Source: Rheinheimera sp. SA_1 (GTDB lineage Bacteria; Pseudomonadota; Gammaproteobacteria; Enterobacterales; Alteromonadaceae). Taken from it: DNA of 64,000 bases. Positions 16,579 to 25,724 of the stretch are shown here, in pieces. Numbering within the stretch: position 1 is the first letter of the stretch; every line of letters begins with the position of its first letter. Where the stretch lies: the NCBI RefSeq assembly GCF_001669775.1, contig NZ_LXWK01000011.1, positions 1,178,001 through 1,242,000 on the forward strand, in the 5' to 3' direction. The notes under the pieces were generated by a model. The model was not told the origin of the DNA. It ran no database searches and saw nothing but the letters and a program-made list of their open reading frames with translations. A program made the position numbers and the translations under genes.

Positions 16579-19500
16579 CTACTCCACCTTATTCACTTTC
16601 AACACCGGTGCCGCGCTGTCGTTGGCGTTGACTGCAAACTTGTAAGCCGCTGCATCGGCGATGCTGATTTTCAGATTAGGCCCAGATTTAGCAAGGACTT
16701 TGTCGGTATTCAGCGCCACATCCTGCCCATCAGCGCCGCCGCCGAAGTCGACTGTTGCCCAGTCACTGGAAGCAACTTTGAACTCATAGTTACCGGCCGC
16801 CAGATTCAGTTGCACACTGTATTGGCCTGAACCGTTGTAGACAAATGGATCACTTTCGCCCCAGCCGTTCATACCACCACGCAGGAATACTTTGGTGCTG
16901 CCATAAGGCACGTATTCACTGACTGTCAGCACTGGAGCTGTTGCCACTGTCGCATCCAATTTGAACACATAGCTGGATGTGGTGGCAAAGTTACCTTTTA
17001 AGTTAGGACCCGATTTTGCCAGTGTTTGTGGTGTGCCGAAAATCACATCCTGCTCACCAGCTTTCGCGCCAAAATCGACCGTTGACCAGTCGCTGGAGGC
17101 CACTTTAAATTCGTGATTACCTGCGGCAACCGTGACTTTGGCTGAATAAATACCATCGCCATCGTAACTGAAGGCATCGGCTTCACCCCAGCCGTTCATG
17201 CCACCGCGGACATAAACTGTGGTTAAACCGTAAGGGGCAATATCCGGAGCGCCCATGGTCGCATCGGCTTTCAGACCAACACCTTGTGCACCCAGCTGTG
17301 GTTTGACAAATACCGCTACGGTATAAGCCGGCACCACAAACTCACCGTCGGCACCCACGGTATTAAAGTGTGCGTCCTGGACTACAGTGTCCGCTGAGTC
17401 TTGTAACACCTGATGTAACTCAAAACCTTGTGCAGTAGGAACTTTATGGGTTTTCTCAGCGTTGGTGCCATTGACGACCACCACCACTGCATCATGGGCC
17501 GAATCAAGATCTGCCAGACCCACACCATCGTCGATGCTCAGCACGATCAAACCCTGAGTCATAGTTTTGCCGATATTATGGAAACCAACCCGCGCCATCA
17601 CATCAGTGCCAGTGGTCAGGCGGAACAGCGAATTTGAGCTGCGAATTTGCAAAAACTCATTAAACACATCGGTCGCAAAGCCAATATTTTGTGGTGCTGC
17701 AGCGGTATTTGGGTTGTTAGCAATGGGTTTAATAATTTCCCATGACGCCTGATTGTCCTGCGCCAGCGGTAAACCGACGTTCCAGTTGTTGCTTTGCTTG
17801 GTGAAATCTACAAAGTTAAACCAGTCGCCAGCGTCGTAGCTGTTGCGATCCATCGATTTCGAACGCAGTAAATCATCGCCCATTTGCAGGAACGGAATCC
17901 CCTGACTTAACAATGGGATGGCCAGTGAAATATTGTGAATACGCACCCGGTTCTCAATACTGACACCCGAATCAAGTTCCAGCTGCAGTTTATCCCACAA
18001 GGCTTCGTTATCGTGTTTCGAGACATAGTTAATGATGTCGGCCGGATCAGTGGCGTAGCCTGCTGGCTGACCATTCCAGGTCACACCGCCGGCAGTGCCG
18101 GTGTTGCCGCGATAATCTTTAAAGACAAAGTCTTTTAAAGTACCGGCCATGCCGATTTCAACAAAGTTTTGCTGTTGCAGATTACCCACGTCCGGATCAT
18201 TCGCAAACAAGGCGGCACTGCGCACCGAATCACGGATACGGTCGTTAAAACTACCTACTTCGGTACCAGCCAGATTGGCCTGGCGTGCTTGCACAAAACG
18301 GGCGTCGTTAGCCACTTCACCAAAGTTCCAGCCTTCACCGTAGAAGTAAGTATCCGCATCTACCGCTTTCACTGCTTCACGCGCCGCCAGGATATCGGCT
18401 TTTGGATGGTGGCCCATAATGTCAAACCGGAAGCCGTCAAACTTGTACTCTTTGGCCAAGGTCACCAGCGAGTCACTGACAAACTTGCGCATCATCGCAT
18501 GTTCGGTGGCGGTATTTTCGCAGCAAGTTGAACGCTCAATCAAGCCACTGACCGGGTTATAGCGGTGGTAATAGCCCGGAACAATTTTGTCGAATACTGA
18601 GTTATCAAATAAACCCGATGAGCTGGTGTGGTTGTACACCACGTCCAGCACCACACGCAGGCCAATAGCATGCAGCGCCTGGTTCATCGCCCGCATTTCT
18701 TTTACCCGCGCCACACCTTCTGGCGTTGAAGCGTAAGAACCTTCCGGCACATTAAAATGATGTGGATCATAACCCCAGTTGAAACTGTCAGTACCGCGCA
18801 TCGCTTGCGCTAACGCCTGAGCATTTTCACCAGAGTTCTGGTAACCCTTCATCACATCTTCCAGTTTGGTCGTCGCGTTCATCAGACAAACCGGTGCAGT
18901 CGCATTGATTTTACAAAGATCAGCTACCGTATTGTTCAGATCGACCCGTTTAGTGGCATCTTCATTGACGGTTGCCATATCGGTCGCAGGGAGCATATGA
19001 AAATGGGTTAAACCATTGTCAGCCAAAGTTTTTAAGTGCTGCACCGGCGCCGAGTCCAGTTCAGTAAAGGCCAGATACTTACCACGATTGGCAGCAGTCA
19101 CCGACATATCGCGAACGCTGAAATCACGGATATGACCTTCATAAATCACGATATCTTCCGGATTACCTGCCGCTGGTACTTCATGGCTATCCCAGTTGGC
19201 CGGTTTGGTATCAGCGTCGGCTAAATTGACAAACTGGCTGTAACGGCCATTGGTGGCGGTATTCACTGAGTACGGGTCAGTAGCGAGCACTGTTTCAACT
19301 TTTTTGGTCAGCGGGTGATACACCTGCAACTCAAAACGGTAAAAACTGCGATTTAAACCCGCTGCTGCACCGCTGTAACTCCAAACGCCCGTTGCCGCGT
19401 TCACGGTCATGGCATGAGTTGCGGTCAGGGTTTTTGCTGCGTTATACACTTTCAGGTTTACACTGCGCGCCGTTGGTGCCCAGACTGATGTTTTGATATT

Positions 19501-20565
19501 GCTGCCTTCGTACACCACGCCCAACACCGCTTCATCCGCATCGTTGGCGGCTTTGGTATACAAATCGTCCAGCACTTTTGCTGCCTGCACATGCGATGCA
19601 GAGGTTAGTTTATTGGCAGAATCATAAGCTGCCAGCACCAGCTGGTTTTTGACCAGGTTTTTTGCCTGATCAGCGGTGACGGTAGTTTTGTAGGCCGGCC
19701 AAGTGGCTAAATGCGGCACCTTGGCTTTTTGCTCATCGGTTAATGCGGTTGGAGTCAGTTCGACACTGTCACCATTGATGGTCAGGGTGTCGCTGTCGAT
19801 TGCTAAGTCGGCTGCAGCAGAACTGTGCAATTTGATTTTGCTGCTGCCCGTGGTTGCCGCCTTCCAGACAAAAGTACCGGTATCCAGCCAATGCGCGGCG
19901 CTATCACTGATTTGTACGCCCAATGACACCAACGGGTAATCAAACACCGAAGCGACGCCAGAGAAAGTCCAACCCATACGCGAGAATTTAGCGACGTCTT
20001 TTGGCCCCATACCAAGTTTCATATTACCGCCACCGAGCTCTTTTCCGGCGTCATCGGTGCCAATGTGGATAATAAAATTACCACAATCAGTTGCCTTAGT
20101 GCCGACACCTTCCAGCAGATTCAATAACCAATAAGCGCCGTAGTTAGGATCAACACCATTGCGAACCAAACCGTCAGCCCAGCCAGCGGCAATAGAAGAA
20201 GGGGCATAAGCGGAACAAGTTTCATCGTTCCAAGTATGTAACTTGTAGCCATCATAGTTGCCATCAGCGCGTTTATAAAACAACACCGCCTGACCAGGGC
20301 CAGCCATCACCACCGGTGCCGGCGCTGTCGGGTCAACGCCAATTACACAACTTTCGTTTTTGGCATCCGGCACTGTTGGCGCCGGGCATTTAATTGGTTT
20401 CGGCGCCACGCAGGCGGTGCCTGCAGAGTTGGGTACCTGTGGCACATTACAGGTTAACAGCACTTTACCGGTTTCCACCGAGTCGCTGCCACCACCACAA
20501 CCGGCGAGAACCGCCAGCACACAACTTGCTATCACAAGCTGCAGTATTTTTTTCAGGTTCAACAT
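16579..20565 (-). CDS. pulA: Pullulanase-type alpha-1,6-glucosidase, surface lipoprotein
   Basis: 1328 residues. Signal peptide with lipobox (VLAGC, Cys near 23), a Cys/Pro-rich N-terminal segment, a large N-terminal region (90-330), a CBM48-like domain (about 350-450), a GH13 catalytic domain (about 480-1000) and two tandem C-terminal domains of about 105 residues each starting near VYVRGGMNGWGE and VFLRGGMNGWGE. GH13 residues are intact: nucleophile Asp715 in GFRFDIMGHH, acid/base Glu744 in YGEGWNF, Asp852 in SKHDNEA; FNWGYDPHHFNVPEGSYA is the pullulanase hallmark (usually YNWGYDP). It cleaves alpha-1,6 branches of pullulan and limit dextrins. It follows the TonB receptor by about 70 bases on the same strand: capture and debranching of starch. 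GGAG precedes the ATG. Confidence 0.95.
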   Translation of the reverse strand: MLNLKKILQLVIASCVLAVLAGCGGGSDSVETGKVLLTCNVPQVPNSAGTACVAPKPIKCPAPTVPDAKNESCVIGVDPTAPAPVVMAGPGQAVLFYKRADGNYDGYKLHTWNDETCSAYAPSSIAAGWADGLVRNGVDPNYGAYWLLNLLEGVGTKATDCGNFIIHIGTDDAGKELGGGNMKLGMGPKDVAKFSRMGWTFSGVASVFDYPLVSLGVQISDSAAHWLDTGTFVWKAATTGSSKIKLHSSAAADLAIDSDTLTINGDSVELTPTALTDEQKAKVPHLATWPAYKTTVTADQAKNLVKNQLVLAAYDSANKLTSASHVQAAKVLDDLYTKAANDADEAVLGVVYEGSNIKTSVWAPTARSVNLKVYNAAKTLTATHAMTVNAATGVWSYSGAAAGLNRSFYRFELQVYHPLTKKVETVLATDPYSVNTATNGRYSQFVNLADADTKPANWDSHEVPAAGNPEDIVIYEGHIRDFSVRDMSVTAANRGKYLAFTELDSAPVQHLKTLADNGLTHFHMLPATDMATVNEDATKRVDLNNTVADLCKINATAPVCLMNATTKLEDVMKGYQNSGENAQALAQAMRGTDSFNWGYDPHHFNVPEGSYASTPEGVARVKEMRAMNQALHAIGLRVVLDVVYNHTSSSGLFDNSVFDKIVPGYYHRYNPVSGLIERSTCCENTATEHAMMRKFVSDSLVTLAKEYKFDGFRFDIMGHHPKADILAAREAVKAVDADTYFYGEGWNFGEVANDARFVQARQANLAGTEVGSFNDRIRDSVRSAALFANDPDVGNLQQQNFVEIGMAGTLKDFVFKDYRGNTGTAGGVTWNGQPAGYATDPADIINYVSKHDNEALWDKLQLELDSGVSIENRVRIHNISLAIPLLSQGIPFLQMGDDLLRSKSMDRNSYDAGDWFNFVDFTKQSNNWNVGLPLAQDNQASWEIIKPIANNPNTAAAPQNIGFATDVFNEFLQIRSSNSLFRLTTGTDVMARVGFHNIGKTMTQGLIVLSIDDGVGLADLDSAHDAVVVVVNGTNAEKTHKVPTAQGFELHQVLQDSADTVVQDAHFNTVGADGEFVVPAYTVAVFVKPQLGAQGVGLKADATMGAPDIAPYGLTTVYVRGGMNGWGEADAFSYDGDGIYSAKVTVAAGNHEFKVASSDWSTVDFGAKAGEQDVIFGTPQTLAKSGPNLKGNFATTSSYVFKLDATVATAPVLTVSEYVPYGSTKVFLRGGMNGWGESDPFVYNGSGQYSVQLNLAAGNYEFKVASSDWATVDFGGGADGQDVALNTDKVLAKSGPNLKISIADAAAYKFAVNANDSAAPVLKVNKVE

Positions 20566-20637
20566 AAATCAATCACTCCAATTTGTCCGTTCAGGCGGGT
20601 GCGTTTGCAAAGCCCACCGCTGGTGAAATCCGCCTGC

Positions 20638-23544
20638 TTACATTGAGTAGGTCACGCCAAAGAAATACTGCCGGCCGAAAAACTGAATAGTGCCGGTTTG
20701 TAATTCATCACCGAAATAGCTCTTGGTCGGTTCATCGGTGAGGTTATTCACCTGGAACAACACCCCAAAATTATCTGTAACCTGATACGAGGTTTGGAAA
20801 TCGAGCACGGTTTCACCGTCATAATTGACAATCTGCTCGTTCACAGCCACTTGCTCAGAGACAAAGGGGTCACGAAAACGCGCACTGAGTCGGGTTTCAA
20901 ACTTGTCGTATTCCCAGAACAAGGTGCCGGTAAAGACGTTTTCTGATAAACCTGGCAGGCTGATTTCAATACTATCGCCGCCAAGATTCGTCGGTTGTTG
21001 GATTTCACTTTCGGTATAAGAATAACTACCGCTAACGCCCAAACCTTGCCAAATGCCGGGCAGGAATTTAAAGATTTGGGTATAGGCAACTTCTGCACCA
21101 CGGATATACCCGCCTTTGGCATTATTTACGGCAGTGGTGTAATCACCGTTTTTCAACTCAGTGCGGACGCCAGTGACAGGATCCTCTCTATATTCAGGTA
21201 CAAAAAAACCTGCTGCGGCAAAATCAAATTCAGGCGTAGTGTAAGTACTTATAAAAGACTTAATGTCTTTGTAGAACAAAGCTGCCACAAAAGCGCCTTC
21301 AGTTTCAGTGAAATAGTGCTCATACGAAATATCATATTGATCGGCATAAAATGGCCGTAAATATGGATTATTCGAACTGGAACCGCTGATAATTCCGTCA
21401 TCACTGATCGACGTGCTGGTATCTGAAGCTAGACGGTTGATTGGTGGACGTGACATAACCTTCGCGGCGGCAAAACGTAATTGGTCATCATCTGTCAACC
21501 GGAAATTTAAGTTCAGCTGTGGCAAATAATCACGGTAGGTTTCACCCAAAATTGAAGGGGCATATTGACCATTTATTAAACCGGCATCATCGGTAATATT
21601 CTGCGCACCAAGTTTTGGATCGCCTTTGACATCCTGCAAAGACGTCGCTGATTGCTTGGTCTCGATCATCCGCACCCCGAAGTTACCGGTCAGCGGGATG
21701 TTAAACACATCCGTGTCTATATTGGCCATCAGATAAGCAGAAAGGACATCTTCAAATACTTTGCCGCTTTGCAGCATAGACCAGCTGGTTTGCGGTCCAC
21801 CTGCAACAAACTGATCGGGCAGAACACCCGGAGTACCAGTCCCCCAGGTTTTTACCGGTTGTGGAATGCCATTTGGGAACCAGGCGGTCAGAGCTTTGTT
21901 TAAATCAATCGCCAGGTAGCTTGGGAAATAACTAAAGTCACCTTTGAAATCAACCACCTTCACCATATCCTGGGTCAAACGAAGTGGTTTTTGCAGGTTG
22001 GAAAAAGCACCGTCGTTACCAAACTCATAGACTGAACGATCATTGGCATATTCACGCTCGGAATAACGCACGCCCACTTCAAACGAGGCCAACACCGGCA
22101 TATCCAGTTTGTAGCTACCGTCTAAGCGCACTGCATTCAATTCATCTTTATTTTCAAACGGATAAATACCGTACTTACTGACCATCACCCGGTTGATATC
22201 TGAAAAGGCCGCAGCCTGATTAAAGCCTACATCCGGTAAATTCAACCCGTTAAGCAAATACGAAATTGACACGTTGGTATCAAATACCGGATTCGCAACA
22301 GTCGCGTCTTGCGCCACCAGCGACCACAACAAGCCGTTGCGGAAATCGCTTTCGGCACTGGAATGTGACACGTCAAAATTCAGATTGAAATTCTCACTGA
22401 CATCCCAGTCGGCATTAATTCCGTAACTTTGTACTTCATCAAAGTCCTGGTTGTCATCGTTGACTAGTTCTACGCGGGTAAAGCTGTTCGAAGTGCGATT
22501 AAAAGTACCGCCGATCACTGAATTACCATTCAGCACCGGGTTCGCAACAGCCGCCGAAGCGCCACCAAATTTCACCCGATAACCACGGGCAAAGGCTTTG
22601 GAATCAAATTTAGAAATAAAGGCATCACCTTTTAACTTAAACGCATCGTGCGGTACCCATTCCATTGAGGCCATATAGCCGTTACGGACTTCTTCACCGC
22701 CTTTATGCTGGATTTCAAAACCTTCGCTGATAAACTCATTAGGATCGGTTTCTTTAATACCATCAACGTCTTTAGAAGCGTTGTAGGCTAAACCGATAAA
22801 CTGCGTCGCAACACTAGGCTGGAACAATCGGGCGTACCCCAGCGCCAAACCCAAAGTGTCGTTAGCAAACTTGCCCTGATAAGAAACACTGAAACGATCG
22901 CCCATTTCTTTGCCATCCGGCACTTCATCAGCCCGATCGTTGTACATGCCACGGGCATTGACCATAAAAGTGTGTTGCTCGGCGTTACGCAGGGGACTGG
23001 CGGTTTCCAGCTCGACAGTACCGGCAACGCCACCTTCAATTAATGAGGCTTTGGGCGACTTGTATACTGCAGCCGAAGAAATCAGCTCAGAAGGATATTG
23101 GTCAAATTCAATACTACGGCTGCCGCTGGTCGATACCTGCTCCCGGCCGTTTAAAGTGGAAAACACAAAACCGCCCGACATCCCGCGAATGTTAATTTCC
23201 GCCGCCTGACCGCCGGTGCGCACCGCAGAAATACCCGGTAACCGGGTTAATGCATCGGCCATCGACACATCTGGCAAAGCACCTAAGTCATCGGCAGAAA
23301 TAGTTTCAGAAACTGTGTCGTTAAACCGTTTCATATTCAGCGATTTAATCAGACTACCCGCATAACTGCGAACTTCAATCACCTCAATTTCTTCTTTGGT
23401 GGGTTGCTTTTTCTTCGCCTGATTTTGCTCAGCAGCTGGTGCAGTCTCTTGCATTTCGGCACTGGCTTGTGCCGCAGACAAGCCGGGCGCAAACCCCGCC
23501 GCTGCAATCGCCAGCGTTAACACACTTAATTTGAACTTTGACAT
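20638..23544 (-). CDS. TonB-dependent receptor, probable maltodextrin/starch oligosaccharide uptake
   Basis: About 968 residues from the ATG at 23544 (MSKFKLSVLTLAIAAAGFAPG), with signal peptide 1-25; the longer open frame upstream has no start support. An N-terminal Gln/Lys-rich region containing EEIEVIEVRSYAGSL (TonB-box-like area) is followed by a plug domain with the motif ISADDLGALPDVSMADALTRLPG and NIRGMSGGF, then a 22-strand-type barrel ending in an aromatic (FFGVTYSM, close to a typical terminus). This subclass (long TonB receptors of the Caulobacter/Xanthomonas/Alteromonas type) often handles sugars. Substrate is inferred from pulA directly downstream. A palindromic operator candidate lies about 185 bases upstream. 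Confidence 0.9.
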   Translation of the reverse strand: MSKFKLSVLTLAIAAAGFAPGLSAAQASAEMQETAPAAEQNQAKKKQPTKEEIEVIEVRSYAGSLIKSLNMKRFNDTVSETISADDLGALPDVSMADALTRLPGISAVRTGGQAAEINIRGMSGGFVFSTLNGREQVSTSGSRSIEFDQYPSELISSAAVYKSPKASLIEGGVAGTVELETASPLRNAEQHTFMVNARGMYNDRADEVPDGKEMGDRFSVSYQGKFANDTLGLALGYARLFQPSVATQFIGLAYNASKDVDGIKETDPNEFISEGFEIQHKGGEEVRNGYMASMEWVPHDAFKLKGDAFISKFDSKAFARGYRVKFGGASAAVANPVLNGNSVIGGTFNRTSNSFTRVELVNDDNQDFDEVQSYGINADWDVSENFNLNFDVSHSSAESDFRNGLLWSLVAQDATVANPVFDTNVSISYLLNGLNLPDVGFNQAAAFSDINRVMVSKYGIYPFENKDELNAVRLDGSYKLDMPVLASFEVGVRYSEREYANDRSVYEFGNDGAFSNLQKPLRLTQDMVKVVDFKGDFSYFPSYLAIDLNKALTAWFPNGIPQPVKTWGTGTPGVLPDQFVAGGPQTSWSMLQSGKVFEDVLSAYLMANIDTDVFNIPLTGNFGVRMIETKQSATSLQDVKGDPKLGAQNITDDAGLINGQYAPSILGETYRDYLPQLNLNFRLTDDDQLRFAAAKVMSRPPINRLASDTSTSISDDGIISGSSSNNPYLRPFYADQYDISYEHYFTETEGAFVAALFYKDIKSFISTYTTPEFDFAAAGFFVPEYREDPVTGVRTELKNGDYTTAVNNAKGGYIRGAEVAYTQIFKFLPGIWQGLGVSGSYSYTESEIQQPTNLGGDSIEISLPGLSENVFTGTLFWEYDKFETRLSARFRDPFVSEQVAVNEQIVNYDGETVLDFQTSYQVTDNFGVLFQVNNLTDEPTKSYFGDELQTGTIQFFGRQYFFGVTYSM

Positions 23545-23896
23545 GCCTTTGTCCCCGGGATGGTTTTTATTGTTATGACCCTGGACGGTACCGTTGCTAC
23601 TGCTTGGTTCAACAAGTGACCGCAATGGCTCCCTGTTGAAAATTCAGACGGCAGTTATCCTAAGTCACTGAGAGAAATTCAGAATTCTGTGTCTAATAAA
23701 TAAACAGTGGCTGAGCGAAGTACAACATGAATACGTATTCAGCCCGGAACTTTCGCACAATGACAGTGCGAACGACATGTTCACTGCTAGAGGATAGTGC
23801 AACAGCCAGATTTTGGGGAAATGGTGGTGGTGATTTTGCACCTATCAGGTGCTGAAGGGGATTGCACGTGCACCTGACATGCTACATTTGCCAGGC
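23545..23896. other. Regulatory region upstream of the starch locus
   Basis: About 350 bp between the TonB receptor start and the end of the SGNH gene. It contains the 14-bp palindrome at 23728-23741 and a short GC hairpin (CGCACAATGACAGTGCG, 23755-23771); no coding signal. Confidence 0.6.
23728..23741. promoter_or_regulatory. Perfect 14-bp palindrome, candidate LacI-family operator
   Basis: TGAATACGTATTCA reads the same on both strands and has the central CG typical of LacI-family operators. It lies upstream of the TonB receptor-pulA pair, where a maltose-type repressor (MalR/MalI) would be expected. No such regulator gene is in the window. Confidence 0.55.
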
Positions 23897-25714
23897 TTAG
23901 CGACAGCTGACCGGGCGCCCTGCAACCGGCAATGCCCGTTGGCACCGTTGCTGATAGTACTGGCTTTCGCCGTGACGCCCTTGCTGCTGCAACAAGCGGG
24001 CGGCAGTGGCCTGAAGTCCGGCTTGCTCCGGCATGGCATCGGCCAGAATCAGACTGGTTTTAAGTTGCATTGGCAAATCAGCACTGGCCTGATACTGCGC
24101 CAGCGACTGTTGCATCAGCGTCAGCCAACTGATGGTATTGGCAAAATAATCCAGCCCCAGTTGCTGCTGCCAGTCGCTGGCTTTGGGTAATTGCACCGGC
24201 TGCGCGCTCGGCACAAAGGGGTAATCAGAAGTTAAAGTCGCGATCCGGGCAAAAGCGGCATATTCCTCAGCCGGCAATACCGGTCGCAAGGTCCAGGCCT
24301 GAGCGGTACTTTCCTGTAAAGTCATCGCCGGCAGCTGTTGTTGTCTTACAGATTGTGGCTTGCTGTTGGCGAGCGCCTGATAAAACTGGTCGGCAATCAC
24401 AAAATAACCGGGCAAATTCGGATGCAGATGTTCCAGCATCAGCTCGCGGCCGATCAAGCCGCCAGTCGAATGCTGCGCCAGCGCTTGTTCGGTTTCAACC
24501 AATGTTGCAGCGTACTCCGCCGCCAGCTGCCGGTGAATGTTATTGATGTCGCCTGGCGCCCGAAATCGCAGTTGGTCCAAATCCCGCGCTAGTTCCAGAT
24601 AAACTTTTGCTTCAGCAAACCGCTGCTGCGCGCGTAACCATTGCCCTAGTTCAAACGCCAATAACCCATGCTGTTGCTGATCAATAATGTCGCGAAGCGC
24701 TGCCAGTTTGACGGCGTTGTTGCTGGGATTATTGCCGGGATCGGAGCTAGCAAGTTCAGCCAGTAATTGGCGCTGCGAAGCAGTCAACGGCGGGCTTTGA
24801 AACGGCTGTTGGTCGGCGATATTGCTGGCGACTGTTGCCAGAAACACCGGCACACCCGCTTGTTGATATTTGCCAAGTAACGCGGCCAGATTGCGCTGAT
24901 ACTGCGCCAAGCCTGCTTGATAAAGCGCAGAATTTAATGGAATAAACTGACTTTGTGCCAAACGTGCCATCAGGGTACGTTTTTGCTGGGGGGCCGAGTT
25001 GTGATCAGAGTTGTGAACAGAAGCTTCTGGTGTGAATGTGGTGGCCAGAAGTTCCACCGCCTGATACAGCCGGTACGGCCGCAGCGCTAAACTTAGCCGC
25101 GTCAGTGTCGACGAACCCAACCCGGACTCTGCCGCGCCAACGCCAAGGATACCCACATACTCATTGTGTCCGGCGTAAATCAGCACCGCATCCGGTTGCT
25201 GGGCAATAATGTCATCGGCATAACTTAACATGCTGTAACTATTAACCGCCGACATCGCAGTGTTAATGACTTCGACATGATGTTCCGGCCAACTGCGCCT
25301 GAGCCTGCCTTCCAGCAAACCCGCCAGCGACGCGCCCAAGCCATAAGGATATCCCGCCGCCGACGACTCGCCCTGCACAAATATCCGCACCCCAGTGGCC
25401 GGTTTTTCCGCCAGAAAATACTGCGGCTCTATGGTGACATTGGGTGGCGTGACACCGGTTGGTACAAAACGGCGCACTGCATCGGGCCTTGCGGTGAGAT
25501 ACGCCGGATGCGCCGGGTGCGGCACAAATAACGGTAAATCCATGCCAAAACCAACCAGTCGCAGCGCCCCTTCTGCCAATAACAATAACAAAAACGGGAT
25601 GACCGCCAACACCAGCCAGAACAGTGCCGGTACCGGCTTTTTTGGTTGAAGCGTTTTTTCTGCTGGAACCGGCTTTGTTGGTTGAACCTGCGACTGTGAA
25701 CGCATTTTTTTCAT
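23897..25714 (-). CDS. Membrane-anchored SGNH/GDSL-hydrolase-like protein (copy 1)
   Basis: 605 residues: a Pro/Lys-rich cytoplasmic start, one membrane segment (30-50), then a periplasmic SGNH fold. Block I is QGESSAAGYPYG (nucleophile Ser117), block III AGHNEYVG (Asn184), and the late HLHPNLPGY supplies the catalytic-type His. The C-terminal third looks alpha-helical and TPR-like. SGNH enzymes are esterases or acyl/acetyl transferases. It begins 10 bases after the stop of copy 2, sharing its architecture and many blocks (FLAEKP, GESxAAGxPYG, NSY, HNEYVGxLGVG, LLEHxHPN), so the pair arose by tandem duplication. Probably works with the divergent carbamoyltransferase cluster; substrate unknown. 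Confidence 0.82.
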   Translation of the reverse strand: MKKMRSQSQVQPTKPVPAEKTLQPKKPVPALFWLVLAVIPFLLLLLAEGALRLVGFGMDLPLFVPHPAHPAYLTARPDAVRRFVPTGVTPPNVTIEPQYFLAEKPATGVRIFVQGESSAAGYPYGLGASLAGLLEGRLRRSWPEHHVEVINTAMSAVNSYSMLSYADDIIAQQPDAVLIYAGHNEYVGILGVGAAESGLGSSTLTRLSLALRPYRLYQAVELLATTFTPEASVHNSDHNSAPQQKRTLMARLAQSQFIPLNSALYQAGLAQYQRNLAALLGKYQQAGVPVFLATVASNIADQQPFQSPPLTASQRQLLAELASSDPGNNPSNNAVKLAALRDIIDQQQHGLLAFELGQWLRAQQRFAEAKVYLELARDLDQLRFRAPGDINNIHRQLAAEYAATLVETEQALAQHSTGGLIGRELMLEHLHPNLPGYFVIADQFYQALANSKPQSVRQQQLPAMTLQESTAQAWTLRPVLPAEEYAAFARIATLTSDYPFVPSAQPVQLPKASDWQQQLGLDYFANTISWLTLMQQSLAQYQASADLPMQLKTSLILADAMPEQAGLQATAARLLQQQGRHGESQYYQQRCQRALPVAGRPVSCR

Positions 25715-25724
25715 GGTGTTGCTT

